From the NCBI GenBank assembly GCA_002105175.1, contig MCGE01000030.1, forward strand, positions 186,001 to 250,000: a stretch of 64,000 nucleotides of DNA, written 5' to 3'. A program made the position numbers and the translations under genes. The notes beneath the pieces are model-generated. The model did not search any database. It had not been told where the DNA came from and saw nothing but the letters and a program-made list of their open reading frames with translations. Positions 24,513 to 37,194 of the stretch are shown in pieces (position 1 is the first letter of the stretch; every line of letters starts with the position of its first letter). The DNA is from Absidia repens (lineage: Eukaryota > Mucoromycota > Mucoromycetes > Mucorales > Cunninghamellaceae).

Positions 24513-24998
24513 TTAACTATAGCATTTTGATTGACCCAATGATTTTATTTCATATACATTTTATCATTCCCTTTTAGTATATATTTATATTATATGACCT
24601 TCTAGCCTTTTTGCTTACACTTCCCCACCCCATTTACCCATCTTTTATTCTTAATTCAATAGTGCCTTCGATATTGCGCACCTCTCTATCCTCATCTATC
24701 CTTCATTATATCACCCATATCTGAAATTTGAACACTAGTATTTATCATAGTAATAAAAAAAACCCCTTCGAAATACTTATTTGACTTTCTCTGGTGGAAA
24801 AATAGGGGGGGGAGGTTGAGGGCGGTGAATTTTTTGACAAGATCATGGTTATTTTGATTGTTGTACAAAAGTGAATGTTTTCAATATTTTTGGCACGAGA
24901 TAAAAAATCGGAAAAGTGGGCACAAAAAATTTTTATATCTCTTTCTTTCTCTCTCTTTTTTCATTTTGCTTCTATTTTTTTTATCATCATTTAGTTTG
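24513..24998. other. short intergenic gap
   Basis: Holds the 3' untranslated region of the Sds3/Dep1-family gene and the promoter and 5' leader of the next gene. Nothing else was recognised. Confidence 0.5.
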
Positions 24999-25974
24999 AT
25001 GGCCACAACTACATATACCTCTTCTTCGCCCTCCCCTCTCACCAAAGAATGGCTATCTTTACCGCGCGATCTTGCAATAGATGATTCATTTGCTGATGAC
25101 CTCATTCGACAGTTTGACAACAAGCGGACTGGTTTACACAAAGACATTCAATATGATCAACAGGTAGTATACCTCTATTGTATTAGTAAAAAATACTTCG
25201 TTCAACTCCTCATTTCTTTTTATTTAATTTTTTTATGGCCATATTTGTTAGAGTCAAAAATCATCATCTCCGCTACCAACCGTCGTGCCAACTAAGGCGT
25301 CTTCCAACGCCACTAGCCCAACATCTATCAATCAAGCACGACTGAATCGCGTTACAACAAGAACTTCATCAAGAGCCTCGTCCGTGATCGGCGACACAAC
25401 TTCGCCTCCTTTAGACATGAACAGGAACCCACGCCGAACCTCTGCGGGTGATCTTTTACGACGATCGTCTGCGTTTTTCAAAGCGACACTAGATCATACT
25501 TGGAAAAATATCTCACGGTCTAACGACAATCTACGCGACAAAGAAAATCTCCAGCAACAGGAATCACAGGAAAACGCCGAAACGACTCCTTCATTACCAG
25601 CCACCGTCGCAATCAATACAACCATCACTTTACCTATCACCAAAAAAGCATCACAGTCATCGTTTCCACCACTTCAGCCGCCTGTCATTTCCCAGTATCC
25701 ACCAAAACCCTTACAATACTCGCCTGTGACACCCACAGACTCATCTACAGACTCGCCGGTTTCATCACACAATAATGGTACTCGACAAAAAACCTTAATC
25801 CATCGGATCTCTATGCCTGCTCTTCGACGTCGTATCTCAAACTTTAGTAACAGCAACACCAATAATACTAACACCAACAGTGATCAGCAAGCCGATTCTT
25901 CCACCAGCTACCGCCGCAAGTCTGATAGTGCTAACCCGCTTTTTATCAAAAGAAAGAAATCCAACCAAGCATGA
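24999..25974 (+). CDS. Ser/Thr-rich protein of unknown function
   Basis: Exons 24999-25163 and 25252-25974 join in phase 0 and give 295 residues. No family is recognised. The first 55 residues look ordered (LTKEWLSLPRDLAIDD, then DDLIRQFDNKRTGL). The rest is disordered, with many Ser, Thr, Pro and Asn and several basic Ser motifs (RRTSAGDLLRRSSAFF, RISMPALRRRISNFS, YRRKSDS) that resemble basophilic kinase sites. The C-terminus is basic (FIKRKKSNQA) and could act as a nuclear signal. No signal peptide or membrane segment is visible. The gene is considered real because the intron has canonical GT-AG borders and coding continues in phase on both sides. A phosphorylated regulatory protein is a guess only. 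Confidence 0.65.
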
Positions 25975-27319
25975 TTTACCTTTCATCTTTTCCCCTTTAC
26001 ACCATCATTGATAGATTATTATTTTTTTATATATATATTCCTCCCATAACTTTTACATGAATTTTTTATATATCCCCTCCATTATTCTCCCCTTATTCTC
26101 CATTGAAATATCAATTATGTGCATTATTATATCCCTATTGTTTCATTATACTAATTTAGTTTTACTTCCAATAAAATATATTGATGATTTTATGCCTTAT
26201 TATGTGTTTTTTTCTTGTTAGTGTGTGTCTTATTTTTTTGTGGTAGAAAAAGTGGTTGCAGCCTTTTGTATGTTACGGAGGAGGCATAACCCAGGACATG
26301 CTCACTTTGCATTTCCAAGTTCAAGAAAGAAAAACAAAATGATTTACAGTATTGGGTGTTAGGAGGCAATGTTGTTGAAATGTAGTTTTTTGTTAGAATC
26401 AGGCACCCTCCAATTTTCTCTTTATTTTAATAAAAAACCCCTCGGGACTCGACCGATTTTAGACTGGAAGGGGTTCATTTTATTATTGTTATTATTAGTA
26501 TTAGTATTATTAGTATTTATACCACATGCAAGAAGAAACGAAAACAAATATGAATAAAACTATAACGAGCAGGATCTATATAGGATGTCTAGTCTGATGG
26601 AGGTTATGCTGAGTACACGACCATGGCTAATTGATATGACTCGTAGAGAAAGAATAGAACCACCTTTTATATCAAGTGGCCCAGCACTACTAGTCGGTCA
26701 CTCGGAGAGAAGGGCTTGTGTAGTGGCAGAAAGCCTTGTTTGGTGCATGGTGAGCGACCATTAAAAAACATGAGGTTCTCTTTTTTATTATGGCAGTGTG
26801 ATAGCCATAAAGCAGGGGGAAATACCCTACAGTAATGTGCAGTGCTGTATAGCTGCAGCTGCGCTCACAAAACGTTCTAGTTTTATTAACATAATTGGTC
26901 AAATGGGAATGATACCTCGTTTAATATCAAGCTGCTTGAAACTGTCCAGGAACATTTGTCATAGTGAGGCGGAGGAGGCTATAAGACAGGTGCATGGTAC
27001 CACTCTCACATAACAACTACAATAACAACTTTGCTTACTATGTAATGGGTCAGAGGATGGTTAATAAAATGGGCATATTTTATTGAAAGTAATATGGCAG
27101 GCAATAAACTAAAAGTGATGAGCTCATTATAATAAAGAGCCCAATGGATACAGCATGGGGATACTAAAGGGTGATCTGACGAAAGATCAACACTAATCTA
27201 AAAGTATAATTGCCAAATGGAAGCTAACATACTCTGCAATATATGAATAAGACTAAAGAGACATGTATGTTAGTGAAGCACTACAACTGTTTAACACTAA
27301 TCAAAAAGAGCGAGATGGG

Positions 27320-27775
27320 GGTTAAAAAAAAAGGATCTTTTGCACAATACATGAGAAAGACTAATGGGACAGTTTTCAATAAATCAAGTAAAAAGTGACA
27401 TATTTTATTCAGGTATACAAACTATGGACAGACTAACATTAAGCTAAACTAATGATGGTGGCAAAAAGCCCATTTGGCTCCACAATCCTGAATACAAAAT
27501 GAAAGGGGTTCACAAAATGAAAGGGGTTCCCCATGCATCTTGTAATCTCTGTTCTGAAACCCCTTCTAAACCAGTCCTGACACAATTCTAAGTCCTACAT
27601 CACCCCATAGAAGTTGAATGGTGAAAAAAAAAGGAAGAAATTGAAAGAAAGAGAGAGGGTAAGGCGGAAAAAAAAAAGGAGTAAATAAAAAACTTCACGT
27701 GGGCGGGATTTGAAACCTTGTTGCAGTTTATCAACTTAAGAAGGTAAAATAAACCAAGACGGTGCTATAATAAAA
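27320..27775 (-). repeat. SINE-like dispersed repeat, copy 4 (inverted), clearest tRNA-like head
   Basis: Read on the minus strand, this copy has an A-box-like TAGCACCGTCTTGG (about 27757-27770) and a B-box-like GTTTCAAATCC (27706-27716) that matches the tRNA consensus GGTTCRANYCC at 10 of 11 positions, with spacing like that of a tRNA gene. A pyrimidine-rich segment, the AGGACTGGTTTAGAAGGGGT core, a locally duplicated CCCCTTTCATTTTGT segment and the GAATAAAATATGTCACTTTT end module follow. It continues with CCCATTAGTC, as in the other copies. Confidence 0.75.
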
Positions 27776-27993
27776 TTGGGATGGGGAAAAAAAAAAAATT
27801 GGGATGAGCAAGAAATAAATCATTGCAGACATCTCAAAAATGATGTCGTCTTAATTTTTAGTTTCCATCGTCATAAAGAATTGCACTTCGTCTCAATTGA
27901 AACTTACAACCTTGTTAGTGTCGGGGTTGGTTTTACTCTAATGAATACATACCCTAATGGATACAAAAAGGGAGCGCAAACATCATTTTGATT

Positions 27994-28037
<44 letters not shown>

Positions 28038-28389
28038 GACAATCGAGACCATAAAGCATCATCAAAATGTTAGTTCTCTTCTCATAACAGCAACTGCCGC
28101 TATTTAGCAGCAAGGACACAATGGTTCACTTTTCCTTTTTCAGCAATAAACGTCGTCAGTGCCGCGGCCATGTCTTCCTTTTAAAGCAACGGCCACCGCC
28201 GTTCAGCACTGATAGTATGGCGTTTCTCTTCCAACGATGGTTTTGGGCTCATTAAAGTATTGAATAGTTTGAAATATGAGACTGTATATGATAATAGTTT
28301 AGTTTATCCCTTTTATTATAGAATAGCTTGCCACTCGTCGTACATATGTAGAATATCACATACCTTCATGCAAGTCAAAAAACAAACTG

Positions 28390-28422
<33 letters not shown>
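28390..28422. repeat. GT dinucleotide microsatellite
   Basis: About 16 GT units with one TA interruption. It lies in non-coding sequence. Confidence 0.9.
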
Positions 28423-29248
28423 CAAGAAAAGACAATTATACACAAGGCAACATCAATCAACTTTAGCTTTCAACACTTTATCTATTGTACTGGGTGTCCA
28501 TATATAAGGATGAGAAAGGTTTCTTGAATAATTTTAAAAATTGCCGGAGATGGACGTATGAAAAAAAAAGACTGAAGGTCACAAAAAAATAAATTGTGAT
28601 GCACTCAAAGAAATATGATGAGAGAATGTCGCTGGAGAGTATTTACTTTACGTACATTATCCACATAGCATTCCTTTTTTTTTTATCTCAATATATTTTT
28701 TTACATCAATAAAAAGCTCATGAGCATGCATTTTTGTACATTAAAAATAGTTTTTATTATACTTTTTTTATATCTCCAGTAATCAATGATTAAACATATA
28801 TAAATCAATAAAAAAAAACTACACAAAATCATCGGAATTTCAAAAGCGTGCGTTTTCCGTGGAAGGTTACTGTATATCATAATTCTCTATATTACGCACG
28901 CACGAAACAAACGTAAAAAATTATCCACAGTTAAAACCCGTAACAAGAGCAAAAGATTAACATTTTTCAGGTCTGTTTTTGCAAATAATAATAACAGTAG
29001 TGATAGTAATCTCGATCCAATAATTTTTCTATTGCTGCACAGCCGAGCGATTATAGGTTTGTGATTTTGAATTTGGCAAAGGGTGACTGGATATTTTATC
29101 GAGTATTTGTCTGTCAGGCCAAGGGGCTACTTTTTTTATTTTATTTTATTTTATCTACAAAAAGAAAAAAGAAAAAAAGAACTCTTCTTTATCCTTCTTC
29201 CTTCTTATCAAAATATTTGTGCGTTCAAGTATTTGATCTACTCATATC

Positions 29249-31353
29249 ATGTCGTCCAATCTTACCTCTGTTAGTATTAGTAAGTAAAAATGAAAAACTA
29301 GTAGGAACTGGCTACGACTGGTTACTAATATGTGCTATTTCTGCCTTCCAGACAAAAACAAATCCCGTTTCGCCCCAAAAGTCAAATCTCGCCCAAACAA
29401 ACGACATCAAGCTAGCGATGCACCAACTTCCTCATCTTCTTCAACTACCAAATCATCATCATTACCCTTAGCTGATACATCCGGTACCACCGCCATCGCA
29501 ACGGCAGCGACGGCATTGACTGACACATCTATACAACCTGACAACATAGAGGAAACCATACGTCGACTTTCATCGAGCACGATCCCTAGCGTTGCTAATG
29601 CAATTGAACTCCTCACTACCAGTAGCAACACTGTTAAAACGCCTCATGCAGCTAGCTCAACAACAAAATCAGCATCAGCAGCAACAGCAACGGTACGGCG
29701 TTCTTCCAAGTCACCGATTGATTCAGGTACGCCTATTGTCCCCGGTATATCTTCTACTACCACCGCCACTACCATCAAAGAACCAACCAATAGAACCAAA
29801 CGATCGACCACTACCTCCAAAATTGAAACACCTAATACGCCTAGTACCCCTATCCCGAGTGGTTCTAGTGACAAGAACAGTGGTATGGACAGTCGAACAA
29901 TTTCCTCATCTGTTGGAGAAGAGCCAGCTACCGCCAGCCTCACCAAGAGACAAAAAATGATGAGAAATATCAAGGATGCTATGAAAAAAAGCGACAAGAC
30001 ACCCTCATCAATCTCAACACCAACAGCAATACCAACAAAATCGTCGAAATCAACAAGCGGCAACTCCTTTGCGGCACCGTCGAACATTATTACAGTCTCT
30101 TCTTCCACCACCGGAACAACAACAGCAACAACACCAAGGAAAAGAAGAGTGAAAATGGTGAATCAGGATCGAGCCATTGATGATGATGACGAAGGCGATG
30201 CAAACAATGTAGTGAATAGTCAGTATGAATTAGCGGATAGCGACAACGAATACACAGATATCATGGTGAATGCAGCAGAACGACTACATATCAAGAAGAA
30301 AAGAAAGGACGACGAATCAAGGAAAAAGAGGAAGAAGAAAGAAGTGCTGCTTGCCAAAGACATGAAGACATTGGACGATCTGACGACGGATCCTTTACAA
30401 CAAGAAGATATGAATAGGGATATCCGTTATTTCCTCAAGGACCTTCCTAAAGGTGTGGTCACAAAACAATTCCGTGATGAGCAAATCGAACGTGAACAAG
30501 AACAACTGCAACGGGATGAAGAAGCGGCAGCGTTGAAGAATGATCGCGATGCTCTGGATCGACTCGCTCAACAGAAATTGGAATTGGAAATGCAAAAGGA
30601 AAAGGAAGAAGAAATCGCACGAGCCAAAAAAACCAAGGAGGAAGAACAGCTTAAGAAGCAACAACAGCAACAAAACAGCAATACTTTGGCGGAATCGTAA
30701 GTACATTTTTTTTTGGGTGAGGCGAAGGGATGAAAGAGGATGGATACTAATTTTGAAAACTCATCTTTTTCTTTTAAAAAAAAATAAAAACTCATTTAGT
30801 TCTCATGCTCTTCAAGTGCGAATGGTTGATGGAAATATTGTACTGGATACGGATTCAATGATGATTGATCGGAACAAGGATTTGGAACAAATCTCACATG
30901 AGCATATGGAAGTGGTGGAAGAAAATGCACAATCTCGCAAGATCAATTTTCAAACATATGGGAAGAAAACCGGTAACAAAAGATGGACGACGGAAGAAAC
31001 CGACGTATTTTACGATGTAAGGGAAAAAAAAAACAATGGCATTATGGAGTTGGTAAAGTAGGAAAAGAAAATGACTTACACACGTTTTTTTTTTTTTTTT
31101 TTATCATTATCGTTATTGATAGTTATTGTCACAATTTGGAACAGATTTTGAAATGATGGCCCAAATGATACCAAACAGATCAAGAACTCAAATCCGATTA
31201 AAATACAACAAGGAACAAAACAAGCACCCTGAAAAAGTGACAGAATACATGCTACGCAAAAAGAAACCTCTGGATTTGGAAACGTTTAAAAGTGTGACAG
31301 GTCTTGAATTTGAAAAGGTGCCTGATCATTTTCATACATTACAAATCGTATAG
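29249..31353 (+). CDS. BDP1: TFIIIB subunit B'' (Bdp1)
   Basis: Exons 29249-29279, 29352-30696, 30800-31016 and 31123-31353 give 607 residues. Bdp1 joins TBP and Brf1 on RNA polymerase III promoters. The extended SANT/Myb-like domain is assembled across the last intron: KINFQTYGKKTGNKRWTTEE, then TDVFYDLLSQFGTDFEMMAQ, MIPNRSRTQIRLKYNKEQ and a segment ending in KKPLDLETFKSVTGLEF. The N-terminus (KSRFAPKVKSRPNKR) matches the conserved FAPK start of the family. Between them lies a long Ser/Thr/Ala-rich disordered region and a Lys/Glu-rich helix (EQEQLQRDEEAAALKNDRDA). The coding part of exon 1 is just 31 nt. The identification rests on the SANT domain plus the N-terminal motif and is firm. Confidence 0.92.
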
Positions 31354-31739
31354 TTTTAGCATAGCCATAGTAGATTAGTATATCCCCCCTTCCATGTATT
31401 GTTCTTAATGTTAGCATCAAGATTAGTATTATGATTACGTTTAGTTTATAGTTGTTTATATTTTGCCAAATTTTTGTTTATCAATAAAATGCATAAATTT
31501 TTTTGAATATATGTATATTGTGCTAATGTTGAGTGTACGATACCTAGAGTATTCAGTGCCCTCAGTATCAATGAGAAAGTTTCCAGCTGGTTACATGAAA
31601 GATGTGGCCACAGGTCATATCAAGGTAACCTTGAATGTGACCCTAAATGGAAAAATGGCTGTTAAAATATTCCAGAAATTAAGGAACTTCCAACCCATTC
31701 CTTTAGACAAATTAAGCAGGTATATTTGATAATGTCAAA

Positions 31740-31815
31740 GTAGAAAGACAAAACATACTTTATTCAGATGCAGATATAAACTGTGGCAAATAAACTAAAC
31801 TGGTATGTATAATGG
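31740..31815 (-). repeat. SINE-like repeat, end-module fragment (inverted)
   Basis: ACATACTTTATTCAGATGCAG followed by AAACTGTGGCAAATAAACTAAACTGG matches the end module of the other inverted copies. The core and head are missing, so it is a truncated relic. Confidence 0.6.
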
Positions 31816-32214
31816 TAATACTTTGATACATATCTAAATTTGGGGGGGGATTAAGTATATGTTGTTGTGGGTGTGGAACATGTGGGAGGAATATTCTTAT
31901 CTTTTTTTCATAAACATTATGGAAGAGAAACTATTTCATCTAAATAGTGTAAGCTATTTTATGGTGAGTGACAAATCACTATACAATTAAGGCTGTGCAT
32001 AATCCAAACTTGGCCTAACTTCGCCGTCTTCTCGCAGTGGTACCAAGAAAATAAAACAATCATATCGCTGATGTTGAATGGTAGTGGTAATTTTCATGAG
32101 ATGGGAAGTGCTATGCTATGATGTTGTATGGGATTGATTGTTTGAAAAAACCAAGAAAAAAAGTAAAAAGACAGGTTTCCCTTTTCGGTGTTCACCAAAA
32201 AAAAAATAATCGCA

Positions 32215-32700
32215 AATACTCAGGATCCTCAGGAATACCCTAAAACAAACTACATTTCAAATCCCGTTAATCTGATTTTTGTATATATTTTATTTTTTTC
32301 GCTCTCCTTCTTTTTCTCTTCACAATTGGAACCCTTATGCATTATGGAGATCTTAGGTTAGTGTCAGGACTAATTTAGAAAGGGTTTCAGCTCAGGGATT
32401 ACAATATGCGTGGGGAAACCCTTTCATTTTGTATTCAGGATTTAGGACCACCATTAGTTGGCTTTTTGGAGCTTCCATTGGGTTAGTTTAGTGTTCATTT
32501 GTCTGTAGCTTGAATATACGCTTGAATAAAATATGTCTCTTTTTACACGCTCAAATAAAAAGCGCCCCATTAGTCTTTGTCATGTTTTGTGCAATAGATC
32601 CCTTTTTCACTACGATCGCCCGTTTTGTTTTGTGTTGAGCGTTGTTGTGCTTCAATAAAATATCTCCCGGTAGTATTTACTCATGCCGGGCATTGTATAT
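32215..32700 (+). repeat. SINE-like dispersed repeat, copy 5
   Basis: Carries the B-box-like ATTTCAAATCC (about 32255-32266), a pyrimidine-rich segment, the core AGGACTAATTTAGAAAGGG (about 32368) and GGGGAAACCCTTTCATTTTG (about 32411-32430), and the end module GAATAAAATATGTC. A second CAATAAAATAT module follows about 130 bp later (about 32650), as in copy 6, showing that the full unit is longer than the core. Confidence 0.72.
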
Positions 32701-33870
32701 TATTCTTTATTTTATAGCGGCTCAATTGATGACCATTCCTCAATTCTCATTTTAGTCTTCTCATGCCTCCTCCAAAATATTTTTCCATTAGTTCTTTTGT
32801 TACAATGACTCCCTTAGCTGTAGTTCTAGTATCTGCCAATATGCTTCAATGAAATATGCCTTTCTATCAATCATTCTCTGATTTAACTGATAGTAAACAA
32901 TGTCACTATTGTAACTGTTATATGTCCAGTCATACATTTGTTTCACCCTCCTCCTCATTATAGCTATTTGCGACAGATAGTCAATTTTAGGTCACTTGAT
33001 TTCAAGCACACCATTATTCTTTATTGATCAATTATGTTAGTAATCATGGTCCTGCTTTCTCGCCAGCACATTGCCATAATAAGTAAAACATAAAAATGTA
33101 TATGCTTTTAATGCCACTCCACCATGCATACGAATGCATCAAATCGTCTCTTCAAAGCTATAAGCGATAATTTCCCACCTCCAGATTAACTGGTTGGCAG
33201 TTTTATGTCCCTTGGTATGGACGATAGTGATCTTCCTGCTATAGCATTTATATCTACGGTATTAACTAAGATGATGCTGCTAACGTGGGCTACACCAGAG
33301 TGGACATACTGTGTAGATCCTGCTCGTTAGTGTTTTGTAGTTTTGTATGACGTATAATAACAATAAAAGCAATAATAAAATAAAAGAATTCCCAACTGAC
33401 TCCAATTAATCACCAAAAAGCCTCTACTAAGGTTCAAAATTGGGAAGATACAATATCGAAAATCTACACTTTAACACCACCACTCTAACGCATGGTAGGT
33501 CAATCATTAGAAAGTGTGAGAATGTTTAACTCCTCCATGAAACGTAAATATTGATGTCAAGGGTAAAGATATGGAGATAAATGAAGATAGATAGACAAGT
33601 AATTTCTTCGAAAAAAAAAAATAAAAAAAAAGGCAGCATGATCCTATCATATATATTAGTTCGTACTTATGTACGAGACGATTGTTCGTGTCATACATAT
33701 ACACAATATAATATTCATATAACAGCATTTACTGCAACAGTTACTAAAAAAGACAATTAAGAAAATATAGACGAATTTTTATTTTAAAAAGTATGTAGAA
33801 AAATTGCTAATATATAAAGGAGGGGAATAAAAATAGGGTTTTAATTTAAAGAAGATATGAACAAATATGA

Positions 33871-33873
<3 letters not shown>

Positions 33874-33967
<94 letters not shown>
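33874..33967. repeat. ACT trinucleotide microsatellite, about 31 units
   Basis: A near-perfect run of about 94 bp that ends 16 bp before the alpha-actinin stop codon (minus strand). If the alpha-actinin transcript runs past it, the 3' untranslated region would contain about 31 AGU repeats. Open frames across it (poly-Thr, poly-Val) are artefacts of the repeat. Confidence 0.95.
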
Positions 33968-33982
33968 GCTAAAATAATAAGT

Positions 33983-36811
33983 CTATCTAAACAAAGTGTC
34001 GACGTATTGATTGTATTCCAAAGCATGTTGGTGTGTTGTGTCGCTTGAGTGGGGCATCATTTGGGTCAATTGTGCAGCAATGTCTTCGGGCACCAAACAC
34101 ATTTTCAAATCCAATTCCGTCACATATGGCTTGTCACCAGCAATCGTCCTGAAGGCATCACGGATTTGTTCAGGCGTGGATTTGTCTTCGGTCACAGATA
34201 CCATAAATCGAATAAATTGTTCAAAAGTGGCATGTTCTTGGCGTCCAGTGGCCTGACTGAAAATCTGATCAAAGTCGTCATCATCGTAAAAGATACCCAA
34301 GCTGGCAAGCGCTGCATTAAATTCCGTGGCTGATAATGTGTTGCTATTGTCCTTGTCAAAATGCCTAAAGGCCTGTTCGAATTCTTCTAGCTGCGCTGGA
34401 GTCAAATTGGTCATATTACGAGACACGATCTAAATAAAGTTAAGATATGAGTTAACTTGAACCCATACTTTTTTTTTGGGGGGGAGCATTTCTATCACAT
34501 CAAAAAATACTACCTGGTTTTCAATAAAAGCATTCTTCTTTTGTAGGGCTTGCTGTAAAAGGTCTAATCCAAATGTCAGGTCTTCCACAGAATACACAGT
34601 ATAATCGTTTTCTTCGGTATTGGCGTCAATGCAATCTTGGTCTAATAATTTCACTTTTTGAAGTTCCGCCACCAATGGTTGCGTTTTGATTTTAAGGTCT
34701 TGTACACGCCGTAGTTGGTTCTATGGTTAAAATGGTTAAGTAAGCACTGGATGTCTTTTCTTTTCGGGTTTGATTTTTTTTACTTACATCAAGATCCCCA
34801 TCCAACAATGCTTGTTCGGATGATATACTATCTAGTTGACGTTGAAAGTCATTGGCTGCTTGTGCATAGGCCTTTCGTAGATTTTCTTTGATTCTAAGGA
34901 AAATGAGAGACGAAATAAAGAGGTATGTCAGTACAATATTATCATTCTTGGTTTCTTCCACCATTTCACAACCTACTCTCTAATTTTGCTGTTGATGTTA
35001 CGATGATAATTGGCTTCGTTTTGTAAAAGGGTGCGCCAAACATTGTCCAGGTCCTGTTCATAATAAAAATAAATAAAAATTTTGTCAGTCTAATGTCGTG
35101 AATTTCCTGTCTATTTTTTTTTTCTTACCTGGGGAGTCAATTTTTCTGGAGGAGTATATGGCTTGAGATTGTATGTCTTGAGTTTTGTTTGAATATTTCC
35201 CAGTAATGAGTCGATTTCTCGTTTTTCAGCCACCCATTCCCGCTTTTGTGTGTTCTTGTAGTGATTGAATTCTAGCCCCTTTTGTTTCGTTTCGGCGTAG
35301 TGACTTGTCAATTGTGTTGCTTGCCATTCACGTTGTGCCAAGTGCACCGCATCCATCAACTCCAGCACCCTTCGTTCATAATCATGTCGCATTTGCCATA
35401 CCGACACAATCACTTCCGCAAATTTGGCTACCCGTCGTCCTGCCGTTTCCACCTTATCCAAAGCTGAGAATGCATGGAAATATTCAGCGACATAGGTCAT
35501 CACCGATCTTTCATCTGGCTTGGAAATATCACACACATCCTCAACGTCAAGTAACTGGGGAATGCTCAGATGCTGTTCTGCAATGTTGAAGGCCAGTTTG
35601 GTATTTCCGTGACGATCGGTTTTATCCAATGAGTCGAAGTCCAGTAAATCAGGTCGATGTCGATGAATTAGAGCACAACTGCATGATAAAAATATATGTG
35701 TAATTAGTGGACCCTCTTCTTTCATCCATATTTCTCTAAATATTATATATTCTGCTTACAATGCAAGCCCATCAGCCCAGCTGTAAGTGAAATCGCGGAC
35801 ATCTACTTCACGATAAGGGGAAGTTTTTCGTTGGCACCATAATAACAGCCCTTCTTTGGCATTCTTTCCTTCCTGGCTATTATAACATAAATTGTTATTG
35901 AGCCATCTAATACAACATATATACTTTTGATTCCACATATATCTTACCTGATGTCTGCAATAGTAAACCTGAGAATAATGGTCCATAGCATGCCAAGAAT
36001 CAACTTCAAATTTTTGTCAACAATATCTAAAAAATAATACCAAGGAGAATAAGTAAATATACCCACCTCTAATACTACTGTTCTTTTACCTTCAGCACCA
36101 ATATTTGTCAAAGCAACGCCACGTTGTTTGATGAACTCCAAAGCCATGTTGACATTTTCCACAAATTGAATTCGCATACGAGGATTTCGATTGTACCGGC
36201 CTAAGGACGTATCACCAATAATTTCCTTTTTTGTTGCCATAATAATATAACTCATGATTAGATTCCTTGATACTCAATCCAATCGTCATTCGTGTCCACG
36301 CTTATACCCACACTTATTCCCGTCACTAAACACTGCTTACCAATAATTGAATCAAAGTGACTCCACTCCCCAAATCGTCTGCCAAGTTTTGAATATGTTC
36401 CACACCTTTAATATCAAGTTTGTTGTTAAGCCTATAAAAAGAAAAAAAGTAAAGGATACGGATCGTATAAGCATATTCGCATATCAACCGTGCCAAAAGG
36501 GAAAAGTTCCGGAATCGTGAAGATAGATCTTACCATTTTGTAAAAGCTAAATCAATCAAAAGGAAAAAAAAAAAACGAAAAGGATCAGCGAAAATTTTGC
36601 AATTTATTCATTTTCGAGGTGAAATGCTTACTTTTTTGCTGAATGGCTTCCCATGTCTTGTCCATGATCCTTGCTAATCAAATAAAAGAAAGGATGATTA
36701 GTAAACAGATCCAACCGTCATGCTTTCCCAAGAGAGAAAAAAAAAATTACCAGTATCTTCAACAGGTTGTTGTGAAGCAGCAGACGGTAAAAAAGAAGCC
36801 CGTTTTGACAT
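33983..36811 (-). CDS. ain1: alpha-actinin, actin cross-linking protein
   Basis: Twelve exons on the minus strand: 36751-36811, 36632-36673, 36534-36546, 36341-36431, 36090-36225, 35948-36026, 35760-35876, 35129-35678, 34977-35053, 34788-34893, 34514-34720 and 33983-34429. All phases agree and give 641 residues, close to fission-yeast Ain1. Two calponin-homology domains at about residues 25-133 and 140-245 bind F-actin ([20 protein letters not shown], then [20 protein letters not shown] and [20 protein letters not shown]). A short spectrin-like helical region (about 250-490) separates subunits in the dimer. A C-terminal calmodulin-like EF-hand domain follows, with one good calcium loop ([13 protein letters not shown]) and degenerate others. 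Exon 3 is only 13 nt and is needed to supply FTKW. The protein works at the contractile ring and in actin bundles. Confidence 0.95.
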
Positions 36812-37194
36812 TTTCAAACCATAAAATGACTATAAGCGATAAAGTGAGGATAAGGGCAGGATAATAAAATTAAAAAAATAAAAAGTAAAAGGGAGGAAAG
36901 GATGACTTTCATTTTCTCATTTCCCAAAACGTTAAGAAAAAGGCGGGGATTTAATTGTGGCGGGGTCAAACAGTACAAAAAACAAAAATCATGCAAATCT
37001 GGTGGAAAGAGGCCAAAAAAAAAAAAAAAAAAAAAAAAAACCAACGAGGTGAGAATTGTTGTTTCCCCTCCGTTTGTATCAATCATAGAGAACAAATAGA
37101 TAAATAATCTTTATATTTTAATTAATTTTTTTTTTACTTTTAGCTTATTTCACCTTCTTTTCTCCCCCTAACCCAAAACGTACACTGCTGTATC
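36812..37194. promoter_or_regulatory. divergent intergenic region, alpha-actinin / small membrane protein
   Basis: A 383-bp stretch between divergent start codons, containing a 26-A tract (37015-37040). It must carry both promoters; no specific element is claimed. Confidence 0.5.

Larger units (their letters stand above)
25975..29248. other. repeat-rich gap upstream of BDP1
   Basis: Over 3.2 kb no credible gene was found. Contents: the 3' flank of the Ser/Thr-rich gene, an AT-rich stretch, a fragment of the SINE-like end module at about 27055-27130, one inverted SINE-like copy (about 27320-27775), a 40-T tract (27996-28035), a GT microsatellite (28390-28422), and the BDP1 promoter. A segment near 26565-26610 shares the run GAGCAGGATCTATATAGGAT in inverted, diverged form with about 33300-33335. 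Confidence 0.5.
31354..33982. other. gap between BDP1 and alpha-actinin (convergent genes)
   Basis: No credible gene in 2.6 kb. It holds an inverted fragment of the SINE-like end module (31740-31815), one forward copy of the family (about 32215-32700), AT-rich unique sequence, and a long ACT trinucleotide array close to the alpha-actinin stop codon. Confidence 0.5.

Noticed and set aside
27701..27770. A tRNA gene
   Set aside because: The A- and B-box-like motifs are good, but no acceptor stem or anticodon arm can be paired by eye, and the segment is part of a repeat family.
33841..34048. Open frames across the ACT array (poly-Thr and poly-Val proteins)
   Set aside because: They are translations of a trinucleotide repeat, open in several frames on both strands.
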